Below, piece by piece: positions 29,014 to 36,168 of a stretch of 41,414 nt of DNA. Under the pieces are notes generated by a model, which was not told the origin of the DNA, searched no databases, and was given only the letters and a program-made list of their open reading frames with translations. The DNA lies in NCBI GenBank assembly GCA_016872645.1, contig VGZH01000051.1, positions 1-41,414 on the forward strand, given 5' to 3'. The DNA comes from Planctomycetota bacterium. Its GTDB lineage: Bacteria > Planctomycetota > Planctomycetia > Planctomycetales > Planctomycetaceae. The position numbers and the translations under genes are program-made. How positions within the stretch are numbered: the first letter of the stretch is position 1; every line of letters starts with the position of its first letter.

Positions 29014-30266
29014 TGTGATGTCTCCAAAGTAGGGGCGGTGCCTTGTCTGGCCGATTCTTGTGAGCCGATGGCTGTCATTCCAAACCCAGAAGAACAGGAA
29101 TAACGGCGATCGGCCATCGAAGTTTGGTCGGCCAGTCGGGCAAGGTTGAGGAAGTCGAGTGATAGTTCGGTGCTGCCGGTCGTTGCCAAGTCGGCGAAGA
29201 CGCTACCCAGCACCGACGTGAACTTGAATCCGTGGCCGGAGAAACCGCAACCGATCACGACGTTGGAAAACTCGGGGTGTCGATCGACCACGAAGTGCCG
29301 ATCGGGCGTAACGGTATAGAGGCACGTCGAATGCCTCACAGGTTGCGTTCGGACTGCAGGAAGGCAGGTTCGCAGAAAATCGGCGATGGGCTGCACGTCG
29401 CTCTCTCTCAATTGGCGATCGACGAGCAGTGGATCGGCAACAAGCTCGCCGCCGGAATGCTGAGCGACCTTCAAGACTTGACCGTCGAGCGAAGGGAAGC
29501 CGTAAAAAGTCGATGCCGCCTCAGCCGGCATCTCGAAGTAAAACGTCGGCATCGACGCAGCGAGGTTGTACGCTGGCGACCTTGTCTCGAACCAAAACAT
29601 CGGTTTGCGGAGCACTTGCAATGGCAGCCCGAGACCGGCGAGCACCGATCCGGCCCACGAACCGGCGGTGATGACCAGCGACGCTGCGATGAACTCGCGC
29701 GTGGCCGTGCAGACACGGACCTCGCGACCGGTACTGGACCAGGAGACAACGGGATCGCCGAACAACAGCATCGCACCGTGCGTGGTCGCCAGATCGAGAT
29801 GGGTGCGGACGCAATCTTCGACTTTCAATAAGCCGGCATCGGCTTCAAAGACCGCATCGAAGGAATTGGGCACTTTGAATCCAGGCCAACGATCGGTCGC
29901 GGCGGATGCTGTCAAATTCTCAATCGTCAGTCCGTGCTGCTTTGCCGAGAGTCGCGCACCGGAAATCGCTTCGCTGTCGGGCAGGCCGGCGAGCAGCAGG
30001 CCACACTTCCAAAATAATTGCTGCTGTGATTCGGCTTCGAGATCGGCCCACAAGTCGTAGGCCTTCAGCAACAGTGGAACGTAATCGGGGTGCTCGAAAT
30101 ACGCCTTGCGGATGATTCGCGTCTCGCCATGCGAACTCCCTTGGTCATGAGCCGGTCTGAAACGGTCGAGTCCGAGCACTCGCAGACCGCGCCGCGCGAG
30201 ATGATAGGCCGCTCCGCTGCCGAAGCCGCCGATTCCCAGCACGATCACATCGAACACTTCTGCCAT
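28995..30266 (-). CDS. MSOX-type FAD amine oxidase (sarcosine / N-methyltryptophan oxidase family)
   Basis: The 423-residue protein matches monomeric sarcosine oxidase/N-methyltryptophan oxidase, flavoenzymes that oxidatively demethylate N-methyl amino acids and release formaldehyde and hydrogen peroxide. It has the dinucleotide motif GIGGFGSGAAYHLARRG (11-27), SSHGETRIIRKAYFEHPDYVP, Cys315 in STCLYTVTPDRHFVVD at the position of the cysteine that holds FAD covalently, and GCGFSGHGFKFTSVLG (339-354). The family usually ends near residue 380-390; the last 40-45 residues here are extra and run into the ceramidase gene. It is divergent from an MFS transporter (95 bases apart), which could import its substrate. 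Which N-methyl compound is used is unknown. Confidence 0.9.
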   Translation of the reverse strand: MAEVFDVIVLGIGGFGSGAAYHLARRGLRVLGLDRFRPAHDQGSSHGETRIIRKAYFEHPDYVPLLLKAYDLWADLEAESQQQLFWKCGLLLAGLPDSEAISGARLSAKQHGLTIENLTASAATDRWPGFKVPNSFDAVFEADAGLLKVEDCVRTHLDLATTHGAMLLFGDPVVSWSSTGREVRVCTATREFIAASLVITAGSWAGSVLAGLGLPLQVLRKPMFWFETRSPAYNLAASMPTFYFEMPAEAASTFYGFPSLDGQVLKVAQHSGGELVADPLLVDRQLRESDVQPIADFLRTCLPAVRTQPVRHSTCLYTVTPDRHFVVDRHPEFSNVVIGCGFSGHGFKFTSVLGSVFADLATTGSTELSLDFLNLARLADQTSMADRRYSCSSGFGMTAIGSQESARQGTAPTLETSQCFDAD

Positions 30267-30297
30267 GCGTCACCGTTTGTCAGATCGAAGAATCCGT

Positions 30298-30329
30298 CTT
30301 AGTCTGTCGCTCCTCGCGAGCAGACTAAG
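30298..30329. repeat. REP-like palindrome in the divergent oxidase/transporter gap
   Basis: CTTAGTCTG (30298-30306) and CAGACTAAG (30321-30329) form a perfect 9-bp stem with a 14-base loop that contains CTC and GAG for an inner pair. It lies in the 94-base gap between divergent genes. A weak promoter-like pair, TTGTCA (30277-30282) and TAGTCT (30300-30305) with 17-base spacing, overlaps it towards the transporter. Confidence 0.55.
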
Positions 30330-30360
30330 GCTTCACGATCCACACCGACAAGGCAGCGAC

Positions 30361-31617
30361 ATGCACCAGGAATCAGACCTGTCAAGAACTCGGATACGAG
30401 TGGTCTGCGGAATCTTGCTCAGCGCCACATTGATCAATTACGCCTGCCGGATGCCGTTCACTCAGAACTCGGTCGAGATCAAAGCCGCGTTTGGAGCCGA
30501 TGGCTACGGGACTGCCGAGGGCTTGTTCGGTTTAGGCTTTGCTTGCGGCGGGCTGTTGTTTGGATTACTCGCTGACGTGGTCAACGTGCGTTGGCTGTAT
30601 CCGCTCGTGATGATCGCTTGGGCATTGGCCGGAGCGACGACTGCGTACGTCGATAGTCTGTCGGGGCTGTGCGTCAGCCGGTTTGCCCTGGGGTTGTTTG
30701 AAGCCGGCCATTGGCCGTGCGCCTTGCGGACGACTCAGCGAGTTTTCAAGCCGGCTCAGCGAACTTTGGGCAACAGCTTGTTGCAGAGCGGAGCATCGCT
30801 GGGAGCAATTCTGACTCCACTGCTGATCGCGGCGGTGCATCGTTATGACCCGGCGCAGTGGCGGCTGTCGTTTGTTTTGACCGGTGTATTGAGCCTGCCT
30901 TGGGTGGTCTGTTGGCTTTTGACGCTGCGCAACATGGATCTTCAACGTCCCGTGATCGCAACTGACGAATTGGGGACCGGGGCCGGCCACGAACGAACGC
31001 TCAACGAGCAAGTTTCGTGGTGGCAGATCATGTCGTCGCGGCGCTGGTGGGTGCTGGTGGTGACGACGATTTCGATTAACACAACCTGGCAGTTCATTCG
31101 AGTCTGGCTGACGGACACGTTGCGCACCGAGAAAGGCTATGAACAGGAATTCGTGCAGTATTTCACGTCGGCCTACTACGCGGCGACTTGTGTCGGAAGC
31201 ATCGGCGCGGGCTGGCTGGTCAGCTATTTGTCGGCGAGCGGTTGGAACGTGCATCGCGCGCGGCTGGCTGTGTTCACCGGCTGCTCGCTGCTCGTTGCCT
31301 GGACCGTCCCTACGGCGTTCATGGCTCCGGGGTGGTTGTATCTCGGAAGCTGGCTGGTGGTTGGCGTCGGAGCGCTCGGCCTGTTTCCCGTCTATTATTC
31401 GCTGAATCAAGAACTGTCGGGCAAGTATCAAGGCCGAGTCAGCGGGGTTCTGAGCTTCTCGTCATGGCTGGTGCAGTTTTTCGTGCATCCAGCGGTCGGA
31501 CGGGCCTTCAAAGCGCATCCCGAAGCTCGGCCATGGTTGTTTGCGGCAATCGGAGTGCTGCCGCTTATCGCACTGATCGGCCTGCTGGCGTTTTGGGGTC
31601 GGAGGAAGGAAGCATGA
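30361..31617 (+). CDS. Major facilitator superfamily transporter (ACS-like)
   Basis: This 418-residue integral membrane protein has about 12 hydrophobic helices in two halves. The region GLLFGLLADVVNVRWLYPLVMIAWALAGATTA matches the MFS loop 2-3 pattern, followed by FALGLFEAGHWPCALRTTQRVFKPAQRTLGNSLLQSGASLGAI, typical of the anion:cation symporter (hexuronate/phthalate-type) subgroup. ATG 30361 is chosen; an upstream open frame to 30265 overlaps the palindrome and lacks family features. Substrate is unknown; an organic anion is the usual guess for this subgroup. It overlaps the next gene as ATGA and is divergent from the amine oxidase gene. Confidence 0.88.
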   Translation: MHQESDLSRTRIRVVCGILLSATLINYACRMPFTQNSVEIKAAFGADGYGTAEGLFGLGFACGGLLFGLLADVVNVRWLYPLVMIAWALAGATTAYVDSLSGLCVSRFALGLFEAGHWPCALRTTQRVFKPAQRTLGNSLLQSGASLGAILTPLLIAAVHRYDPAQWRLSFVLTGVLSLPWVVCWLLTLRNMDLQRPVIATDELGTGAGHERTLNEQVSWWQIMSSRRWWVLVVTTISINTTWQFIRVWLTDTLRTEKGYEQEFVQYFTSAYYAATCVGSIGAGWLVSYLSASGWNVHRARLAVFTGCSLLVAWTVPTAFMAPGWLYLGSWLVVGVGALGLFPVYYSLNQELSGKYQGRVSGVLSFSSWLVQFFVHPAVGRAFKAHPEARPWLFAAIGVLPLIALIGLLAFWGRRKEA

Positions 31618-31832
31618 AACGCCGCCGCCGAAAACGCCGGGAAGCGACCGTCGAGTCGTCGTACATCTGCGACGTCTGTGGAGAGGAAATTGTCATCCCG
31701 GTCGATGTCTCAGCCGGCGAGTCGCAAGAATTTATCGAGGACTGCCCTGTCTGCTGTCATCCGCAGACGATCTGCATCGAAGTCGAAGCCAACGGTGACG
31801 TGCGCGTCTGGAGCGACGGCGAAGCGAATTGA
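31614..31832 (+). CDS. CPXCG-motif cysteine-rich small protein
   Basis: The 72-residue protein begins with a basic stretch (MKRRRRKRREA) and has two cysteine pairs, ICDVCGEEI (19, 22) and DCPVCCHP (near 44-48), matching the Cys_rich_CPXG family, a presumed zinc ribbon of unknown function. The ATG at 31614 overlaps the transporter stop and has an excellent ribosome site (GGAGGAAGGA), so it should be translationally coupled. Its stop at 31830-31832 is one base from the convergent stop of the isomerase-like gene. No role can be given. Confidence 0.85.
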   Translation: MKRRRRKRREATVESSYICDVCGEEIVIPVDVSAGESQEFIEDCPVCCHPQTICIEVEANGDVRVWSDGEAN

Positions 31833-31833
31833 A

Positions 31834-32727
31834 TCATTCCGCCAGCGACTGCATCCATTTGAGAAACTGTCTGGCGTAGCGGTCGAGATTTTCTTCACCT
31901 CCGCCGCCTCGAAGCGGGGAACACATTTCGTAGGCGACTGCTCCCTGAAAGCCGACGGAACGCAGCGCGCCGAAAAACGAGCGGTAGTCAATGAAGCCTT
32001 CGCCCATCGGAACGGCGCGGATCGCGTCCGGTTCCGAGACGTAGTTGACGAGATTCGGCACGTAACTGAATCGTGACCGGCGCACGTAGTCGGCGACCGT
32101 CGTGTGAACGATTCGCGAACCGAGTCGCTGCACCGCCGCAACCAGGTCCGATCCATGCAATGCCGGAGACCACGCGTCGAACGCCGCCTGACAATTCGGT
32201 TCGTTCACATCGTCGAGCAAGTCGGCAAAGCTTTCGAAGTGCGCGGCGGTATCGTGATGATTCTGGAGAGCCAGCGTCACTCCGAAGTCGGCGGCGCGCC
32301 GAGCGGATTCCTTCAACGACTCGACGCACCAATTCCAGGCTTGATCGTAACCAACGTTCGGTCGGCTGTAGCCCGTGAAGACACGAACCAGTTTACAGCC
32401 CAACGTCGCGGCGAGTCGCGCCAACTGCGTGACGTAGAGCACCTGCATCTCGCGCGTCGGGATATCCAACCGATCGCTGCCGATCGTGAAGTCGGTGTAC
32501 CCCGCGAGACAGGAGACCTTCAGGCCGAGTTCGCCGATGCGGCAGCGCAACCGTTCAGCGGCGACATTCTCAAAGTCGAGCACGGAGAGATGCGGTCGCT
32601 TCGCCATGAGCATCACACCCTCATAGCCCAATGACCGCGCGCGGGTCAAAAAATCATCGAGGCTCAACCGCGTTTGCCCCGGCCAGACACCGGCATAACT
32701 GACGGAATGCAGAACCGTATGAAACAT
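31834..32727 (-). CDS. Sugar phosphate isomerase/epimerase-like TIM-barrel protein
   Basis: The 297-residue protein fits the xylose-isomerase-like/AP-endonuclease 2 superfamily, whose members act on sugars or cyclitols with a divalent metal. Visible elements are YEGVMLMAKRPHLSVLDFE, KVSCLAGYTDF, LALQNHHDTAAHFESFADLLDDV (metal-site histidine region), FDAWSPALHG and a late AYEMCSPLRGGG with the terminal glutamate. There is no signal peptide. ATG 32727 has GGGAG at good spacing; the frame is open further upstream to 32889 but that overlaps the prepilin peptidase gene, which ends 13 bases before. The substrate is unknown; it sits at the end of the aro/pilD-type run. Confidence 0.82.
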   Translation of the reverse strand: MFHTVLHSVSYAGVWPGQTRLSLDDFLTRARSLGYEGVMLMAKRPHLSVLDFENVAAERLRCRIGELGLKVSCLAGYTDFTIGSDRLDIPTREMQVLYVTQLARLAATLGCKLVRVFTGYSRPNVGYDQAWNWCVESLKESARRAADFGVTLALQNHHDTAAHFESFADLLDDVNEPNCQAAFDAWSPALHGSDLVAAVQRLGSRIVHTTVADYVRRSRFSYVPNLVNYVSEPDAIRAVPMGEGFIDYRSFFGALRSVGFQGAVAYEMCSPLRGGGGEENLDRYARQFLKWMQSLAE

Positions 32728-32740
32728 GGTGATCTCCCGG

Positions 32741-34039
32741 TCAACGTGGTCGTCGCCATTGTTCCCAATACAACTGACCTCGGCCAGCGGACTCGCCCGG
32801 CCAAGAATCTCGTCGCCATTGGCCCTGGTGTCGATCGATCGTCTCACCAGAAAAGTAAAACAGGTGATCGGCAGAAGTCCACTCGTCATTTACGAACACG
32901 TCGTCGGGCGACCAACCGAAAAGACGTCGGATTGCGCGGATGACCAGCAGCATCACGAACATGCCGGCAGGTAAGAACAGGGCGCTGGCTCCCAGGAAGA
33001 TCGGATTCGAGAACAGCGGTTCGAAGCGAATCCAAATCCATTTCCAGCCCAGCAACACGATCAAGGTGCCGAGACTGAGAAACGGTCCGAAAGGAATTTC
33101 GCGATTCCAGGCAAACAAACGCATCGCCAATATCAGCACGACTGACAAAAATGCCGCGATGACGATCGCGACCACGGTCGGCTGCCAACCGAGAAACGCG
33201 CCGACCATCGCCATCAGGACGACATCCCCAAATCCCATCGCCTCCCGTTTCAACGCCGCGTGTCCCACCAGACGAATCACCCAGATCACTCCGCCGCCCA
33301 CAAGCCAGCCGACAATGCTGACGCTCAGTGCGTGTCCACGAGGGTAATGCAGGATCCAAGTGGGAACCGGCGATGTCGCGCCCCCCTTGGGCCATGCACC
33401 CGTGACAGAGGCGACGAGTGAATTCCAATGGACCGGATCTTGAGTCCACACCGGCACCAGCCAGAAATTGCCAAACACCGCCGCTCCAGCCACAGCCACT
33501 ACCATCGGCGGCAGCGTGACGGAATCAGGGATGATCATCCGTTCCCAGTCGATCAGCGATGCGACAAGCAGCGCTTCGATCAACACGACGTGATAAACGA
33601 ATCGCCAATTCACCGCCGCAACGCTCATTGGGCCGGCGAGGTCCGTGATTTTCAGCGAACCGACCGTGACGTTCAAACAACTTTCCGTGAGTTGCGTCAA
33701 ACGTCCCTGCGGCACTTCCAGAAAATAGACCAGCACGAACAGCAACCCGTTGGCCAATTCGATCAGCGGGTATTTGCTAGGAATGCCACGCTTGCAGAAA
33801 CGGCATCGTCCTCGCAGCCACAGCCAGCCGAGGATCGGCACGTTGTCTTTGACCGGCAAAGGTGTTTTACAGCCGTCGCAATAGGACGACAGCGGACTCG
33901 TCAGCGAACGCCAGGCACCAAAGACCGTCTCGTACGGCGGAAAGCGGTGCACACACACGGTCAGAAAGCTGCCCAGTACCGCGCCGTACAGAAATATGAA
34001 AATGGCCATGAAGGCCGGCGGCAGATCGTAAGAAATCAC
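32741..34039 (-). CDS. Prepilin peptidase (A24 family, PilD-like)
   Basis: This membrane aspartic peptidase cuts type IV prepilin and pseudopilin leaders after Gly and may N-methylate the new end. The 432-residue protein starts with a membrane helix and the cytoplasmic tetracysteine site (C54, C57, C79, C82 in SSYCDGCKTPLP and RCRFCKRGIPSKYP). The catalytic aspartates are expected at D164 (SLIDWERMIIPD) and D272 (GFGDV). It is much longer than the usual 220-290 residues, with a long loop (about 190-240) and a hydrophilic C-terminal tail of about 60 residues. Its likely substrate in this window is the DUF1559 pilin-like protein at 38352. The start overlaps the aroK stop by 4 bases. Confidence 0.92.
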   Translation of the reverse strand: MISYDLPPAFMAIFIFLYGAVLGSFLTVCVHRFPPYETVFGAWRSLTSPLSSYCDGCKTPLPVKDNVPILGWLWLRGRCRFCKRGIPSKYPLIELANGLLFVLVYFLEVPQGRLTQLTESCLNVTVGSLKITDLAGPMSVAAVNWRFVYHVVLIEALLVASLIDWERMIIPDSVTLPPMVVAVAGAAVFGNFWLVPVWTQDPVHWNSLVASVTGAWPKGGATSPVPTWILHYPRGHALSVSIVGWLVGGGVIWVIRLVGHAALKREAMGFGDVVLMAMVGAFLGWQPTVVAIVIAAFLSVVLILAMRLFAWNREIPFGPFLSLGTLIVLLGWKWIWIRFEPLFSNPIFLGASALFLPAGMFVMLLVIRAIRRLFGWSPDDVFVNDEWTSADHLFYFSGETIDRHQGQWRRDSWPGESAGRGQLYWEQWRRPR

Positions 34040-34572
34040 GAAGTGCCTCCTCGGACCGTCACTGGTAATTGTTTTAATACCGCTTCGACCAGTTGGCCTG
34101 CCGACGCGGTGTCAGCCTCCAGCGTGATCGTCGCGCACTCGCGATACAACGGCTGGCGGATCGTCAACAGGCGTTCGATTTCGGCTCGGCCACCACTGCT
34201 CGTGAGATTCGGTCGGCGCTGACCAGTCGTAGGATCGGTCGCTAACCGCCGCTCGATGGTGTCGACCGAAGCTTGCAGCCAAATCACAGGACCAGCGGAT
34301 TTCATGTCCACACGAGTGGCCTCATCCAGGATCGCGCCTCCTCCGGCAGCGATGACCAATCGGTCACGTTTCAGCAACTCCGAAAGTAACTCCCGTTCGA
34401 GTCGGCGAAACTCGGGCTCGCCGTCGGTCGCGAAGATACTTTGGATCGAACGCCCCGCGCGGCGCTCGAGTTCAATGTCAGCGTCGAGCCACTCCCAGTC
34501 CAGCCGTTCCGCCAACGGAGCCGCCAGTGTGCTCTTGCCGGTGCCGCGATAGCCGATCAATGTGATGACCAT
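34036..34572 (-). CDS. aroK: Shikimate kinase
   Basis: Shikimate kinase phosphorylates shikimate with ATP in the aromatic amino acid pathway. The 178-residue protein has the Walker A motif GYRGTGKST, the shikimate-binding DADIELERRAGRSI, FRRLERELL and the GGGAIL segment, then the adenine-lid region TGQRRPNL. ATG 34572 with GGAG close upstream is favoured over a GTG at 34587. The neighbours are the AroDE fusion, which makes its substrate and ends 11 bases upstream, and the prepilin peptidase, with which it overlaps by 4 bases. The gene order implies one transcript. Confidence 0.95.
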   Translation of the reverse strand: MVITLIGYRGTGKSTLAAPLAERLDWEWLDADIELERRAGRSIQSIFATDGEPEFRRLERELLSELLKRDRLVIAAGGGAILDEATRVDMKSAGPVIWLQASVDTIERRLATDPTTGQRRPNLTSSGGRAEIERLLTIRQPLYRECATITLEADTASAGQLVEAVLKQLPVTVRGGTS

Positions 34573-34583
34573 GAACTCCTGCC

Positions 34584-36080
34584 TCACGAATTCAATCGGA
34601 CAGGGGACAACTCGCGTCGCAGGGTTTCGCGCATGTGCTCGGTCGGCGCGGGCTGGCCAGTGAAGAGTTCAAACTGTGCTGCGGCTTGACGGATGAACAT
34701 CTCCAAGCCGGTAATCGTGCGGTAATCACGCTGTTTGGCTTGTTTGATCAGCAGCGTGTTTTCCGGATTATAAATCGTATCGAAGACCAGCATCCCTTCA
34801 CGCAGCCAATTATCGGCAAATGGCGAGTCATTCACGTTCGGATGCATGCCGACCGGCGTGCAGTTGATCAGCACGTCGGCGTGCTGCGCTCCGCGGTTCT
34901 CCCAGAGCACATGTTGGCACCCCAGCTTTTCGGCGAGTTCTTTCGCTCGCGTGGGCGAACGGCTGACAATCGTGAGGATGCCGCCGTTCTTAACCACACC
35001 AGCACCGATGGCTTTCGCAACTCCGCCGGCACCCAACATCGTGACTCGTTTGCCGGCCAGAACGACGTGATTGTCCGGTTCGGATTCCAATCCAATCGCC
35101 AGCGATTGCAGTGCGGCGAGATAATCCGTATTCGTCGCGTACCATTGGCCTCCGTCATCCTTCCACAACGTGTTCGCGGCTTCGATAGTTCTCACTGCGT
35201 CGTCGCTGAAGTCAGCCTTGCCGATGACCTCCTCTTTGTGCGGAATCGTGACGCTGTAGCCCTGGACGTCGAGCCAATCAAATTCGAGCAGCGTCGAGGC
35301 CAGCTTATCCTTCGGCACTCGAAACGGAACGTAGACGGCGTTGATTCCCAAGTGCTGAAACGCCGCGTTGTGAATCAAGGGACTGTAAGTGTGCGATAAC
35401 GGATCACCGAGCACTCCGAAAACCTTTGTGTCGGCATTGATCTGGTCGAAGCGGTAGAGACGCTGCATCTCATCAAACGACAACTGTCCCGGAGCCAACT
35501 CGCGGTCCTTGTTGAATGTCGCGTAGGTCAACGGCGAACCATATCTTCCGCACAGCACTCGGCTGGCCAGGCCGAACTCGCCCATGCAGAAGCCGGCCGT
35601 CGGCACGCTGCTTTGCTTGACCAGTCGCAGCATCCGCACCATGTCACCGGGTGAGTTGGCCATCGTCGCCAGCTTGATGATGTCCGGGTCGAGCTTGGTC
35701 ATGCGAGCATGAATGTCGGCCAGATCCTCAGGCGTCTCGTCGAAATTGTGGTAGCTGATGATCCGCTTAGTCTTGCCGTATCGCCGAATCTGCATGGCGA
35801 TGTCCCACTCCAGATCGACGTACTCGGCCCCTTGCACGATCGCTTGCCGCAGCAACGTCTGCCGCTGCTCTTCGGTATCTCGCCAGCGACCTTTGTCCTC
35901 CCCGCGACGAATCGTGATGACCACCGGAGTCGGCCGGTCTTTCAGCAAACGTCCCAGATCGGGCAAGTGCGACAGGTAGTCCAAACGGTACTCAACCAGC
36001 TCGGCCCCCTTCTGGGCGAGAGCTTGATGTTCCAGCGTCACCATCTTGTGACGAGTGCGGCCAATGCTGACGCAAATCAT
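34584..36080 (-). CDS. aroDE: Bifunctional 3-dehydroquinate dehydratase / shikimate dehydrogenase
   Basis: This 498-residue fusion carries out two consecutive steps: dehydration of 3-dehydroquinate and NADPH reduction of 3-dehydroshikimate. Residues 1 to about 215 are a type I dehydroquinase: ICVSIGR, the catalytic histidine in ISYHNFDETPEDL and the Schiff-base lysine in DIIKLATMA. Residues from about 220 are shikimate dehydrogenase: GVLGDPLSHTYSPLIHNAAF, GYSVTIPHKEEVIG, the nucleotide motif MLGAGGVAKAIGAGV and INCTPVGMHPN. ATG 36080 is set by the dehydroquinase first strand, but no Shine-Dalgarno precedes it; the leader on the coding strand is C-rich (see the G-run feature). aroK lies just downstream. 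Confidence 0.96.
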   Translation of the reverse strand: MICVSIGRTRHKMVTLEHQALAQKGAELVEYRLDYLSHLPDLGRLLKDRPTPVVITIRRGEDKGRWRDTEEQRQTLLRQAIVQGAEYVDLEWDIAMQIRRYGKTKRIISYHNFDETPEDLADIHARMTKLDPDIIKLATMANSPGDMVRMLRLVKQSSVPTAGFCMGEFGLASRVLCGRYGSPLTYATFNKDRELAPGQLSFDEMQRLYRFDQINADTKVFGVLGDPLSHTYSPLIHNAAFQHLGINAVYVPFRVPKDKLASTLLEFDWLDVQGYSVTIPHKEEVIGKADFSDDAVRTIEAANTLWKDDGGQWYATNTDYLAALQSLAIGLESEPDNHVVLAGKRVTMLGAGGVAKAIGAGVVKNGGILTIVSRSPTRAKELAEKLGCQHVLWENRGAQHADVLINCTPVGMHPNVNDSPFADNWLREGMLVFDTIYNPENTLLIKQAKQRDYRTITGLEMFIRQAAAQFELFTGQPAPTEHMRETLRRELSPVRLNS

Positions 36081-36116
36081 GGGGAGGGATCTGGGGCTAG
36101 GGGTTGGGGACCAGGG
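36081..36116 (+). other. G-run cluster abutting the aroDE start codon
   Basis: On the plus strand (template for aroDE) six runs of three or four G lie within 36 bases: 36081-36084, 36086-36088, 36093-36096, 36100-36103, 36106-36109 and 36114-36116, with loops of 1-4 bases. The first run touches the start codon (36078-36080). This fits a G-quadruplex consensus. Whether it forms or matters is unknown; it may equally be a member of a dispersed G-rich repeat. Confidence 0.5.
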
Positions 36117-36168
36117 ACCAAGACGATGACATCTTGCTGACGAAGTCTATTCGGCTTGAACAGGCTCG

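Noticed and set aside
28213-29103. 296-codon plus-strand frame opposite the ceramidase
   Set aside because: Antisense to conserved zinc motifs and without recognisable content.
33428-34222. 264-codon plus-strand frame opposite the prepilin peptidase and aroK
   Set aside because: Rich in Arg, His and Gln with no domain; a shadow of two well-supported genes.
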